A DNA stretch of 64,000 bases from Cloacibacterium caeni (GTDB lineage Bacteria; Bacteroidota; Bacteroidia; Flavobacteriales; Weeksellaceae), in the NCBI RefSeq assembly GCF_907163125.1, contig NZ_OU015319.1, positions 682,001 to 746,000 of the forward strand, given 5' to 3'. The position numbers were made by a program, and so were the translations under genes. The stretch's first letter is position 1. The number at the start of each line of letters is the position of its first letter. The notes under the pieces were generated by a model. The model worked only from the letters and a program-made list of their open reading frames with translations. It was not told where the DNA came from and did no database searches. Shown here piece by piece: positions 52,326 to 60,620 of this stretch.

Positions 52326-53720
52326 TTAATTCACTTTCTTCACTTTCATAAAAGTAACAGAAATACTTGCCAAAACAAATAAAACTCCAGCCAAAAGTAT
52401 CGCATTAACAGGATTGCTTCCCAATAAATTTTTATAAATAAATCCGAATGAAATGGTTTGTAAAAGCATCGGAATTACAATCATCATATTGATAATTCCC
52501 ATATAAACGCCACGTTTTTCTGAAGGAATATCTGGCGAAACCATAGAATAAGGCAATCCCATAATTGCAGCCCAACCAATTCCGAAAAGTATCATCGGGA
52601 AAAGAATAAAATATTCATTTTTAATGAAAGGAAGCATGAATAAAGCAATCGCAGTTCCGAATAAAGCAGCAACGTGAACTTTTTTAGTGGAAAATTTCAT
52701 TGCTAACGGAACCAGCATTAATGCAGTAATCATGGTAACAATGTTGTAAGTTCCATTCATAAGTCCAGTTTGTCCGACTGCTTTTTGAACCAATTCAGAA
52801 ATTTGTGTTGCCCAAGATAAATCTGTTGAAATTATATGATTTCCTTTTTGTGCTAATTCTAAAATTTTTGAAGATTTGGTTTCATCTGCTTCTGTAAGTC
52901 CAAATAATGTTTTTTTGAGCATTGGCGTAAGAAATTGCCAATAGATAAACAAAGCATACCATTGAAATAAATACACCAAAGCCAATTGCCAAAGAATTTT
53001 CGGCATGTCTTTTATTGCATTTGCAATTTCTATAAAAGGTGTAAAGAAATTGCTGTGTTCTTTTTCTATTTTTAATTTTGCCAATTCTTCTTCTGTAGGA
53101 GGATTTTCGGGAGTTTTATAAACCGACCAACCAACAGAAGCGATAGAACAAAACGCCCCAATAAAAAACGAATAATACACCCAAGTTGGAATTCCCGTTT
53201 CTGAACCTCCTCCAAAATATTTTTGGAAAAAGAAAAGAGATAAATTGGCTAAAGTAATTCCTGCTCCTACAAATAAACTCTGCATTTGAAAACCAAAGGT
53301 CTGTTGGCTTTCAGGAAGTTTATCGCCAATAAAAGCACGGTAAGGTTCCATTGCAGTATTGTTTGCAGCATCTAAAATCCACAATAAACCTGCAGCCATC
53401 CAAAGTTCTTTACTGAAAGGGAAAGCAAATAAGGCAAGACTACAAAATAAAGCTCCTATCATGAAGAAAGGTTTTCTTCTTCCCCATTTTGGAGACCAAG
53501 TTTTATCTGAAATAGCACCAATTAAGGGTTGAATTACTAATCCTGTAACAGGACCAGCCAAATTGAGAATAGGTAATTGTTCTGCATGAGCTCCTAAAAA
53601 AGAATAAATAGGATTAATGGCAGTTTGCTGTAATCCAAAACTATATTGTATGCCAAAAAAGCCAACATTCATGTTGAATATTTGCCAAAAATTTAGTTGA
53701 GGGTTAATTTTTTTTAACAT
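52326..53720 (-). CDS. MFS sugar transporter, SLC45/sucrose-proton symporter-like
   Basis: A 464-residue inner-membrane transporter with about 12 hydrophobic helices. The loop after helix 2 reads GAISDKTWSPKWGRRKPFFMIG, the SDR-x-GRR(R/K)P signature of plant SUC/SUT and SLC45 carriers. A central cytosolic loop (about 205-235) precedes helix 7, and an extra hydrophilic loop at 280-315 follows. In this operon it most likely imports sucrose by proton symport (inference from signature and neighbours). Confidence 0.85.
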   Translation of the reverse strand: MLKKINPQLNFWQIFNMNVGFFGIQYSFGLQQTAINPIYSFLGAHAEQLPILNLAGPVTGLVIQPLIGAISDKTWSPKWGRRKPFFMIGALFCSLALFAFPFSKELWMAAGLLWILDAANNTAMEPYRAFIGDKLPESQQTFGFQMQSLFVGAGITLANLSLFFFQKYFGGGSETGIPTWVYYSFFIGAFCSIASVGWSVYKTPENPPTEEELAKLKIEKEHSNFFTPFIEIANAIKDMPKILWQLALVYLFQWYALFIYWQFLTPMLKKTLFGLTEADETKSSKILELAQKGNHIISTDLSWATQISELVQKAVGQTGLMNGTYNIVTMITALMLVPLAMKFSTKKVHVAALFGTAIALFMLPFIKNEYFILFPMILFGIGWAAIMGLPYSMVSPDIPSEKRGVYMGIINMMIVIPMLLQTISFGFIYKNLLGSNPVNAILLAGVLFVLASISVTFMKVKKVN

Positions 53721-53743
53721 ATTGCAAGATTTAAATATAGAAC

Positions 53744-53886
53744 TTGTTTAAAGTAAATTTTTATTGATAGAAAAAATAGAATTCAATATAAATTTTGAAG
53801 AGTTTTTTCTGAAAAATTCAACATAAAATGACAAAAATACCGATTGGATATAGCTTATTTTTGATATTGAATTTTACTTTAAACAA
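53744..53886. repeat. Inverted TTGTTTAAAGTAAA pair upstream of the transporter
   Basis: A 14-base word at 53744-53757 recurs inverted at 53873-53886; the inner sides also share ATTCAATAT in opposite orientation (53782-53790 region and 53864-53872 region). It lies in the 302-bp gap upstream of the transporter gene, which otherwise holds nothing I can recognise. It may be a regulator site or a long hairpin. Confidence 0.55.
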
Positions 53887-54022
53887 CTTCATGATAAATA
53901 ATATTTTAAATATTTTCTAATAGTATATAATTTGTTTCTTTTGCGGATGATTTGGCAAATAAAAATTGAACTTCCAATTTATTTAATAAAGAATTTAAAA
54001 ACTGAACTGGAAGTAATTTTCC

Positions 54023-56332
54023 TTAGAACTGATATTTTGCTCCAAATTGAAGTATGAAAGGGCGAAGGAAATATCCCGTCATCCAACTATTATTGAATTT
54101 TGATGCTTCTTCAGGTGTTATAAGCTCTGCTCCCGCAATCATACCAGTTGCACCAGTTTGATTTAAGAAATTTACAACGCTACCACTAAAAGATAAATGC
54201 TGGTTTAATTTATAGTCAACTCCTGCAAAAGATTCAAATCTTCCATTAAAGTAGAGAGCGTTGCTTAGGTTGGCGTACTGTTTTCCATAATATCGAATGC
54301 TCATCCACAATTTTAGCTTATCATTGTTAAAAGTATAGCTAGGATCAAACTCTGCGATTACTTTTGGAATTCCAATTACTGTTTTTCCACTGGCGCTTAC
54401 AGGATAAGAAAGGTTTCCGAATTGTAGTATGGTTTCATAGTTGTCATATTCTGGTTTTTGTAATGTAAGTAGCAAGTGTAGATGGAATCCTTTCAAGGGA
54501 TCTAATTCTGCAGTGGTTGTCCATCCCAAAGTTTTAATATTATAGTTGAATGCTGTAGTCTTAGATTCTGTATTATTTTGAGGATTAGCTACATTAATCA
54601 AAGTATAGAAATTGCTTTTCTCAATCTGGGTAACCATAGAAGTAAGGTTCAGCCATGAGTTTTTATAAAAAATACCTCCTCTAAATAAGTTTACCTTGAT
54701 TGCATCGTCTTTTGGGTTACTAAAAGAAGCATAATTGTCGATAGGTGGATGAAGTCTGGTAAGTGTAATGTCTCCCACTACTCCGAAATTATCTGTTATA
54801 TTGTATTCTGCTTGAAGAGATGCGGCATAATTTAGGTAACTTTTATCAAAACGTACTGGTTTTATAGAACCTCCTTCTATAGCAGTAGTACCAATATGGA
54901 AATCGTTAAATCTTTCATAAGGGAGATTCTCACCTGCTACATTATAATATTCTAATCTTCCACCATAATTTACAATTAGTTTATTTAAAGGTTTCCATTT
55001 ATCCACAAAATATAATGCTGTTTTATTCTCATGTCCGATATGGTACTCAGATCCAGCAATGTTATAATTGAAATACTGTACTTTTTCACCATCAGGAGTA
55101 ATATGGTATATAAAACTAGGGTAAGGCTCAACCGTAGTGTCATACATTGAAGTATTGGAGTGGTAATCTACTTTGTAAAGCCATTCGTTAAACCCAATCT
55201 TCCAATGATGTTTTTCAGTTTTCTTGGCTAGTTCCGAAGTAATGAAAAAATTATTAATATCTGCAATATGCTGGTAAGCAATAGCAAGTTGTTTTTTGCC
55301 AGTGAAAAGATTTCCGTCCATATCATAATATAGATTAAGATTTTCTCCATTAGGTTCTAAGCCATTTACTACATTTGTAATTGTAGAAAATCCTCTTGCT
55401 ACTTCTCTAGATTTTGCCTTTAGATAGCGTATGTTGAGATTTAATTTCATTCCATTATCAAAATTATATTCTGATAATAAAGAAACGTCATTTCCTTGAT
55501 TATAATTATTATTTCTAAAGTTATCCTTATAGATATTTCCTGTAAGTAAATCCATGTACTGTATTTCTCCATTTCCAGGGACATAGCTAGAAGTTCCCAG
55601 ATGGAAATTGTTTGCTTCTTTTATAGTACCGTCGCCAACATAGATAAATGGACCCTGAGAATCCATATTCGCTGCTTTTTTAGATTCAATATATTTGTAG
55701 AGTAAAGAAACCTGTCCTTTGTTGTTATTGAACTTTTTAGTAATAGCACCTTTGTACATTTGTGTGCGGTCATAAAAATTGGTAAATCTCCACTTCTGAG
55801 TACCAGTATCAAAGATTTGATACATAGTTGCAGAATATAGCCAACCATTTCCCAATGAACCAGAATTATTGATGTCAAATTGCTGTAAACCTCGGTGGTT
55901 TATTGCATAGTTAATGATACCTCTTTGGTTTTCAGTCCCAAGGTGCGATTTTGAGGTTACTGAATAAGCTACATTTCCTGTAGAAATTGCAGATTCTATT
56001 GGATCCATCAACCCTAGTGAAGCAAGGCTAGATTCGTTTCTCCAATTGGCAGAAACATTATACAGTACAGAAGAATAAACTGCGGGCATTCCATTTTCGT
56101 AAACATTAACAAAAGTAGATGGAAGACCAATAGGAATTTCCCTTGGAGCATTGGCGTCAGATGCATTCAGCATTACGTTGCGTTCCTCTTTTACAATAGT
56201 TAATTTTGTGGAATCTTTCCTTGAATTTTCTGTTTGAACAGAACTATTTTTAGTGTTTTGTGAAAAGACTGAAACGGCAATGCTCAAAGCAATGATATTC
56301 AGGCTTCTTTTGGAAATAGATTTTGAATACAT
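54023..56332 (-). CDS. TonB-dependent outer-membrane receptor, probable sucrose or oligosaccharide uptake
   Basis: A 769-residue outer-membrane receptor with signal peptide (ending VFSQ), a short TonB-box-like linker, a plug (about 60-190) and a beta-barrel that ends in FILQFGAKYQF with the terminal Phe needed for assembly. It has no N-terminal carboxypeptidase-like domain and no SusD partner gene, so it is not a classic SusCD pair. It leads the sucrose operon and is divergent from the LacI regulator across a perfect LacI-type operator. The transported sugar is inferred. Confidence 0.88.
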   Translation of the reverse strand: MYSKSISKRSLNIIALSIAVSVFSQNTKNSSVQTENSRKDSTKLTIVKEERNVMLNASDANAPREIPIGLPSTFVNVYENGMPAVYSSVLYNVSANWRNESSLASLGLMDPIESAISTGNVAYSVTSKSHLGTENQRGIINYAINHRGLQQFDINNSGSLGNGWLYSATMYQIFDTGTQKWRFTNFYDRTQMYKGAITKKFNNNKGQVSLLYKYIESKKAANMDSQGPFIYVGDGTIKEANNFHLGTSSYVPGNGEIQYMDLLTGNIYKDNFRNNNYNQGNDVSLLSEYNFDNGMKLNLNIRYLKAKSREVARGFSTITNVVNGLEPNGENLNLYYDMDGNLFTGKKQLAIAYQHIADINNFFITSELAKKTEKHHWKIGFNEWLYKVDYHSNTSMYDTTVEPYPSFIYHITPDGEKVQYFNYNIAGSEYHIGHENKTALYFVDKWKPLNKLIVNYGGRLEYYNVAGENLPYERFNDFHIGTTAIEGGSIKPVRFDKSYLNYAASLQAEYNITDNFGVVGDITLTRLHPPIDNYASFSNPKDDAIKVNLFRGGIFYKNSWLNLTSMVTQIEKSNFYTLINVANPQNNTESKTTAFNYNIKTLGWTTTAELDPLKGFHLHLLLTLQKPEYDNYETILQFGNLSYPVSASGKTVIGIPKVIAEFDPSYTFNNDKLKLWMSIRYYGKQYANLSNALYFNGRFESFAGVDYKLNQHLSFSGSVVNFLNQTGATGMIAGAELITPEEASKFNNSWMTGYFLRPFILQFGAKYQF

Positions 56333-56420
56333 TTTATGTAGGTTTTATTTTTTCATAAAATTATCTTATTTCTATTTATTTGGAAATGAGTTTAGTCAGT
56401 TTTTCTGTAATACTGTTTTT

Positions 56421-56442
56421 CAAACGTTTGCGCAAACGTTTG
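56421..56442. promoter_or_regulatory. LacI-family operator, double CAAACGTTTG palindrome
   Basis: Two CAAACGTTTG palindromes joined by GC form one perfect 22-bp palindrome. A central CG within A/T-flanked half sites is the hallmark of LacI/PurR/CcpA-type operators. It is 88 bp from the receptor ATG and 128 bp from the lacI ATG, in the divergent control region. Confidence 0.85.
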
Positions 56443-56570
56443 CTGTTGGTAAGTTTCTTATTTTATTAACAAAAATTAACTTTTTTTGCTTTTATTTTAA
56501 CATAAAATTAACAAATTATTCTTAATATTTGAAGGCTCAATTTTACCAAAACTTTACTTAACTTTCCAAA

Positions 56571-57530
56571 ATGAAGAGAATCACCATAAAAGACCTTGCA
56601 GATTTACTCCAAATTAGTACTTCTACAGTTTCTAGAGCTCTAAGCAATCATCCTGATATTAGTGATGCAGTAAAGAAGCGTGTAAAGGAGGCTGCAGAGA
56701 CTTTTAATTATATTCCGAATGATTTTGCCATTAATTTTAGAAAAAAATCTACTAAAGTAATAGGTTTAATTATTCCTAAAATGTCTATGTTTTTCATTCC
56801 GTCAATTATAGAGGGGATTTCAGCAAAATTTAATAAAGAGGGATATCAGTTTTTTACGCTCTCCTCCGAAGAATCTCTAGAAATAGAGAAAGAAAACCTG
56901 CAAACTTGTGCCAATTCTAGAGTAGATGGAGTTTTGGTTTCTCTAACTTCTCAAACTCAAAATTTTGAACATTTCAAAAAATTAGATGATTTAGGAATTC
57001 CTGTAGTAATTTTTGATAAGAGCTTGTCCGAAGAAAAATATGATCAAGTAGTCTTTAATAATGAAAAAGATGCAGAAGAATGTGCAAAACAATTAATTGA
57101 TAGTCATTGTAAAAATATTCTAGCCATTTTTGGAAATAAAGATTTAGAAATTACAGAGAGAAGAAGAAGCAGTTTTGAAAAATATCTCAGCAATTTTTCT
57201 GATGTTAACTATAAATCTATCTTTTGTAATTCCGCTGAAATAGTAAAAGAAAAATTAGAAATCATATTAGAATATGAAAAATTTGATGGTATTTTTGCAA
57301 TGAGCGATGAAACTTTAGCTGGGCTTAATTATGCACTTAAAGTGAAAGGTTTAAGCGCAAAATCTTATAAAGTTATGGCAATTAGTGAAGGGATTTTTCC
57401 TAAGTATCTTAATCCTCATTTTCAATTTCAAAAGAATGATGGAATAAAAATGGGAATGATGGCTGCAAATACTTTGCTCGATAAAATAAAAAATAAAGAT
57501 CAGAAAAACATAAATACTTATTACATATAA
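56571..57530 (+). CDS. LacI-family transcriptional regulator
   Basis: A 319-residue repressor. The N-terminal helix-turn-helix is ITIKDLADLLQISTSTVSRAL with the hinge NYIPNDFAINFRKKSTKVIGLIIP, and the rest is a periplasmic-binding-protein-like effector domain (GVLVSLTSQTQNFEHF, FDGIFAMSDETLAGL). It very likely binds the operator at 56421-56442 and controls the divergent sugar genes; the effector is probably sucrose or a derived sugar (inference). It overlaps no gene and is followed after 2 bp by a cupin gene. Confidence 0.93.
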   Translation: MKRITIKDLADLLQISTSTVSRALSNHPDISDAVKKRVKEAAETFNYIPNDFAINFRKKSTKVIGLIIPKMSMFFIPSIIEGISAKFNKEGYQFFTLSSEESLEIEKENLQTCANSRVDGVLVSLTSQTQNFEHFKKLDDLGIPVVIFDKSLSEEKYDQVVFNNEKDAEECAKQLIDSHCKNILAIFGNKDLEITERRRSSFEKYLSNFSDVNYKSIFCNSAEIVKEKLEIILEYEKFDGIFAMSDETLAGLNYALKVKGLSAKSYKVMAISEGIFPKYLNPHFQFQKNDGIKMGMMAANTLLDKIKNKDQKNINTYYI

Positions 57531-57532
57531 TA

Positions 57533-57895
57533 ATGTCTAGAAAATATAAAATTCAGAAAAATCCTTTTGTAGTTCCTACTACAGATGGTAAATTAATTCA
57601 AGAACATTGGGGAAATTCTACAGGGAATTCAGAAATTTCTATTGCACACATGATTGCGCCACCGCATTGGAGCGAACCGCATCAAACGCCAGATTTCGAT
57701 GAATTTACCATCATCATCAGAGGGAAAAAACAGTTTGAAATAGATGGGGAATTAGTAGTTTTAGAAGCTGGACAAAGCATTTTAATCCAAAAAGGTGCAA
57801 GAATTCGTTACAGCAACCCTTTCGAAGAAGAATGTGAATATTTAGCCATCTGTTTGCCTGCTTTTTCCATGGATTTGGTGAATAGAGAAGAATAA
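57533..57895 (+). CDS. Cupin-domain protein
   Basis: A 120-residue single-cupin protein. HWSEPHQTPDFDEFTIIIRG fits cupin motif 1 in spaced form (two His, Glu, Gly), and GQSILIQKGARIRYSNP is motif 2. Cupins of this size bind a metal or a small ligand; the role here is unknown. It follows lacI by 2 bp and is probably cotranscribed, so it may bind a sugar-related ligand (speculative). Confidence 0.82.
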   Translation: MSRKYKIQKNPFVVPTTDGKLIQEHWGNSTGNSEISIAHMIAPPHWSEPHQTPDFDEFTIIIRGKKQFEIDGELVVLEAGQSILIQKGARIRYSNPFEEECEYLAICLPAFSMDLVNREE

Positions 57896-58009
57896 AGTAT
57901 TCAAAATTACACCCTTTAGGGAAGGGGAAAATAATTTTGAGAAGGATTTTTTATTGATAAAAGCGATAAAAATTCACAAAAAATTAATTCTATTGATTGC
58001 ATAATATTA

Positions 58010-58017
58010 TATTTTTG
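58010..58017 (+). promoter_or_regulatory. -7 element of the alpha/beta hydrolase gene
   Basis: TATTTTTG, 16 bp before the TTG start at 58034; no ATG lies between. Confidence 0.5.
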
Positions 58018-58033
58018 TAAAAAAGTTAAAAAT

Positions 58034-58813
58034 TTGATTTCATATACCATTTATCAAAATTCTGAAAGTGCAGAATGGGTGACCTTTGTTCATGGAGCGG
58101 GAGGAAGTTCCTCTATTTGGTTCAAACAAATTCGCGAATTTCAGAAGAAATTTAATGTCTTATTGCTCGATTTACGAGGTCACGGCAATTCTAATAAATT
58201 AAAAGCTAAGAAATACACCTTTCAATCTATTGCGCACGATATTTTAGAAGTCATAGACCATCTTAAAATCAAAAGTTCTCATTTTGTGGGGATTTCTCTA
58301 GGGTCTATTGTGATTCGTCAGTTGGCAGAAATGCGTCCAGAAAGAGTAAAATCTATGGTAATGGGAGGAGCCATTCTGAAAATGAATTTCCGTTCACAGA
58401 TTTTAATGAAAATTGGCAATATTTTTAAATACATTTTACCATATTTGGTTTTGTACCGTCTTTTTGCCTTCATTATCATGCCCAAGAAAAATCATAAATC
58501 TTCTCGAAATCTCTTCATCAACGAAGCAAAGAAATTATACCAGAAAGAATTTATCAAGTGGTTTAAATTGACCACAGAAATTAACCCAGTTCTGCGTTGG
58601 TTCAGACAAAAGGAGCTCAATATTCCCACTTTTTATGTGATGGGAGAAGAGGATTATATGTTTTTGCCTTCGGTAAAAGAAGTGGTAAAAAACCACGAAA
58701 AATCATCGAGTTTATTGGTGATAGAAAACTGCGGTCATGTAGTCAATGTAGATGCTCCACATGTTTTCAACAGCAAAGTGATTCGATTTTTAGAATCACT
58801 CAAAAGATCTTAA
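58034..58813 (+). CDS. Alpha/beta hydrolase
   Basis: A 259-residue serine hydrolase. HGAGGSSSIWFKQIREF is the oxyanion-hole region, DLRGHGNS follows, the nucleophile is in GISLG and the catalytic His in NCGHVVNVDAP. The substrate is unknown; esters or lactones are usual. The start is TTG at 58034: homology starts within the first residues, no ATG is available, and a -7 element lies just upstream. Confidence 0.85.
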   Translation: MISYTIYQNSESAEWVTFVHGAGGSSSIWFKQIREFQKKFNVLLLDLRGHGNSNKLKAKKYTFQSIAHDILEVIDHLKIKSSHFVGISLGSIVIRQLAEMRPERVKSMVMGGAILKMNFRSQILMKIGNIFKYILPYLVLYRLFAFIIMPKKNHKSSRNLFINEAKKLYQKEFIKWFKLTTEINPVLRWFRQKELNIPTFYVMGEEDYMFLPSVKEVVKNHEKSSSLLVIENCGHVVNVDAPHVFNSKVIRFLESLKRS

Positions 58814-58840
58814 TTTCATCCATCAGACATCACTTGTTTT

Positions 58841-58916
58841 AACTTTGTTAAAACATAGCGCCTTAAAAATATGAGAATAATAAAAGAATAAAATAGCGCC
58901 TTTGCGTTAAAAAATA
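58841..58916. repeat. AACATAGCGCCTTAAAA-type repeat pair
   Basis: TAGCGCCTTAAAAA (58855 region) and TAGCGCCTTTGCGTTAAAA (58894 region) are two copies of one word in the 210-bp gap before the Lrp gene. The second form is familiar from Bacteroidota intergenic DNA (recalled, not searched). Confidence 0.5.
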
Positions 58917-58993
58917 TCAATCTACAAAATACCTTTTATAGATTTTTTTTATGGTCAAACTTCCAAAATACAGGATATTTTAAAAATAATTCT

Positions 58994-59001
58994 TATTTTT
59001 G
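58994..59001 (+). promoter_or_regulatory. -7 element of the Lrp-family gene
   Basis: TATTTTTG, 22 bp before the ATG at 59024. Confidence 0.5.
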
Positions 59002-59023
59002 ACTTCGTTTTTAGATAAAATTT

Positions 59024-59485
59024 ATGAAGTCACTCGATAAGTTAGATTACAAAATTCTCAATATTCTGCAAGAAGATAACACGATTGCCATCAAAGATTT
59101 GGCAGAAAGAATTGGTTTATCTTTCACACCCACTTACGAAAGAGTAAAGTCTCTCAAAAACAATGGAATCATCAAGAAATATGTAGCCATCGTAGATAGA
59201 GAAAAAGTAGGGTATGAACTGGTGGCGTATTGCAACGTAACCATCAAAAATAAATCAGTCGAAATCTTAAGGGATTTTGAAGAAAAACTCAACAAATGTC
59301 CTGAAATAGTAGAAGTAGTGAGTGTTTCTGGAGTGTATGATTATATGATTAAAATTGTGACCAAAAACATCAAAGAATACAATGATTTTGTAGAAAAAAC
59401 ATTTACCAATTATCCACACATCGGAGATTATCACAGCAGCATCGTACTGTGTACGGTAAAAGAAGAAACTAAAATTTTCTTGTAA
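59024..59485 (+). CDS. Lrp/AsnC-family transcriptional regulator
   Basis: A 153-residue regulator: winged helix at 1-60 (LDYKILNILQEDNTIAIKDL, RIGLSFTPTYERVKSL) and a RAM/ACT-like domain (VEVVSVSGVYDYMIKIVTKNI) for effector binding and octamer formation. Members respond to amino acids. No target can be read from the neighbours, though serine and lysine metabolic genes occur elsewhere in the window. Confidence 0.93.
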   Translation: MKSLDKLDYKILNILQEDNTIAIKDLAERIGLSFTPTYERVKSLKNNGIIKKYVAIVDREKVGYELVAYCNVTIKNKSVEILRDFEEKLNKCPEIVEVVSVSGVYDYMIKIVTKNIKEYNDFVEKTFTNYPHIGDYHSSIVLCTVKEETKIFL

Positions 59486-59507
59486 AATTTTTAAAAATAA
59501 AAGATAG

Positions 59508-59537
59508 AAAGTCACATCATCACGATGTGACTTTTTT
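59508..59537 (+). terminator. Terminator after the Lrp gene
   Basis: AAAGTCACATC (59508-59518) pairs with GATGTGACTTT (59524-59534), loop of five, followed by T residues. It may also serve the convergent HAD gene. Confidence 0.85.
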
Positions 59538-59560
59538 GATGGAATATGTTTTTGATGAAT

Positions 59561-60169
59561 TTAAAAATCTAAACCTAAATTTTTAAGTTCGGTTTCTAAA
59601 TTCATGTTTTCATTCACATGAACTGTAATGAAATCTAAACTTTTTGCCGTTTCGATGTTGTGGAAATTATCATCGATAAAAACAGATTCTTCGGCTTTTA
59701 TTTGATAACGGTCGAGGAGAACTTCCCAAATTTTAGGATTCGGTTTGATGAGTTTTTCTTCACCAGAAACTACAATTTTCCCTTCAAAAACATTGAAAAA
59801 TTCATAATTCGCTAAAGCGTAAGGAAAAAACTCTGCCGACCAATTCGTGAGCCCGAAAAGTTCATATTTTCCTTTTAATTTTTGTAAAACACTTACGTTT
59901 TCTGGTATGTCTGAACGCAACATGATGTGCCAGTTTTCATAATACGCCAATATCTCTTTTTCCCATTCTGGATGTTGTGCAATCAGCAAAGCATTGGCTT
60001 CGGCTACGCTTCTGCCTCGGTCTTGTTCCGCATTCCATTCATTGGTAGCGATATTTCCCAAGAAATATTCCATTTTTTCGTCGTCATTGAAATAATCTCT
60101 GAAAAAATAACGCGGGTCCCAGTCCATAACCACTCCGCCAAAATCAAAGATGATATTTTTGATATTCAT
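59561..60169 (-). CDS. HAD-IA family phosphatase
   Basis: A 202-residue HAD hydrolase. The nucleophile motif reads IIFDFGGVVMDWD, motif 2 LFGLTNWSAEFF and motifs 3-4 KPNPKIWEVLL with SVFIDDNFHNIETA. The DFGGV start resembles YihX-type sugar-phosphate or epoxide-hydrolase-like HAD proteins. The substrate is unknown. It lies 12 bp after an HsdR-N-like gene on the same strand. Confidence 0.88.
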   Translation of the reverse strand: MNIKNIIFDFGGVVMDWDPRYFFRDYFNDDEKMEYFLGNIATNEWNAEQDRGRSVAEANALLIAQHPEWEKEILAYYENWHIMLRSDIPENVSVLQKLKGKYELFGLTNWSAEFFPYALANYEFFNVFEGKIVVSGEEKLIKPNPKIWEVLLDRYQIKAEESVFIDDNFHNIETAKSLDFITVHVNENMNLETELKNLGLDF

Positions 60170-60181
60170 ATTTTTGTTATT

Positions 60182-60616
60182 TTAAAATTCTACATTTTCA
60201 AAATGATAGTTTCCGTTTTCAAATCTCGCAGCAATATGTTGTAAACCATTGCTCAAAATAATTTTTTCAGCACCAATCACCGAATTGTATCTTGCAATTT
60301 GTTCAAAAGTTTGTTCTGTAAGGGTAATGTGCGGTGCTTTGAGTTCTACCAAAATTTTAGGAGATGTTTTTTCGGTAATCAAGAGGTCTATTCTCTTGAT
60401 GGTTCCGTTTAATTCTAGTTTTTTTTCTAGGATTAATGCAGATTTCGCATACTTTTTTACTTGAGTGAAATAGTGTACGAAATGCTGTCTTACCCACTCT
60501 TCAGGAGTGAGAACCAACCAAGATTTCCTTACCATATCATAAATAAAAAACGTATCTTTGTCTCGCTTGATATCAAAAACAAAATCTTCTTTAAAATTTA
60601 ATTTCGGCAGCTGCAT
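60182..60616 (-). CDS. HsdR N-terminal-type PD-(D/E)xK protein
   Basis: A 144-residue protein resembling the N-terminal nuclease part of type I restriction enzymes. The segment TPEEWVRQHFVHYF is the usual start; Asp in KRIDLLI and ILVELKAP (ExK) form the nuclease core. It stands alone with no HsdM or HsdS gene near, and such genes next to holA are common in Bacteroidota, so a housekeeping DNA role is more likely than restriction. Its start is divergent from, and within 5 bp of, holA. Confidence 0.85.
   Translation of the reverse strand: MQLPKLNFKEDFVFDIKRDKDTFFIYDMVRKSWLVLTPEEWVRQHFVHYFTQVKKYAKSALILEKKLELNGTIKRIDLLITEKTSPKILVELKAPHITLTEQTFEQIARYNSVIGAEKIILSNGLQHIAARFENGNYHFENVEF
60553..60560 (+). 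promoter_or_regulatory. Possible -7 element of holA
   Basis: TATCTTTG, 60 bp upstream of the holA ATG, inside the start of the opposing HsdR-N-like gene. Confidence 0.4.
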
Positions 60617-60620
60617 TCAG

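Noticed and set aside
54023-56332. SusC of a SusCD pair
   Set aside because: No SusD-like lipoprotein gene lies beside it and the N-terminal carboxypeptidase-like domain of SusC is missing.
60182-60616. Type I restriction system
   Set aside because: Only an HsdR N-terminal-like domain is present, without helicase, HsdM or HsdS genes nearby.
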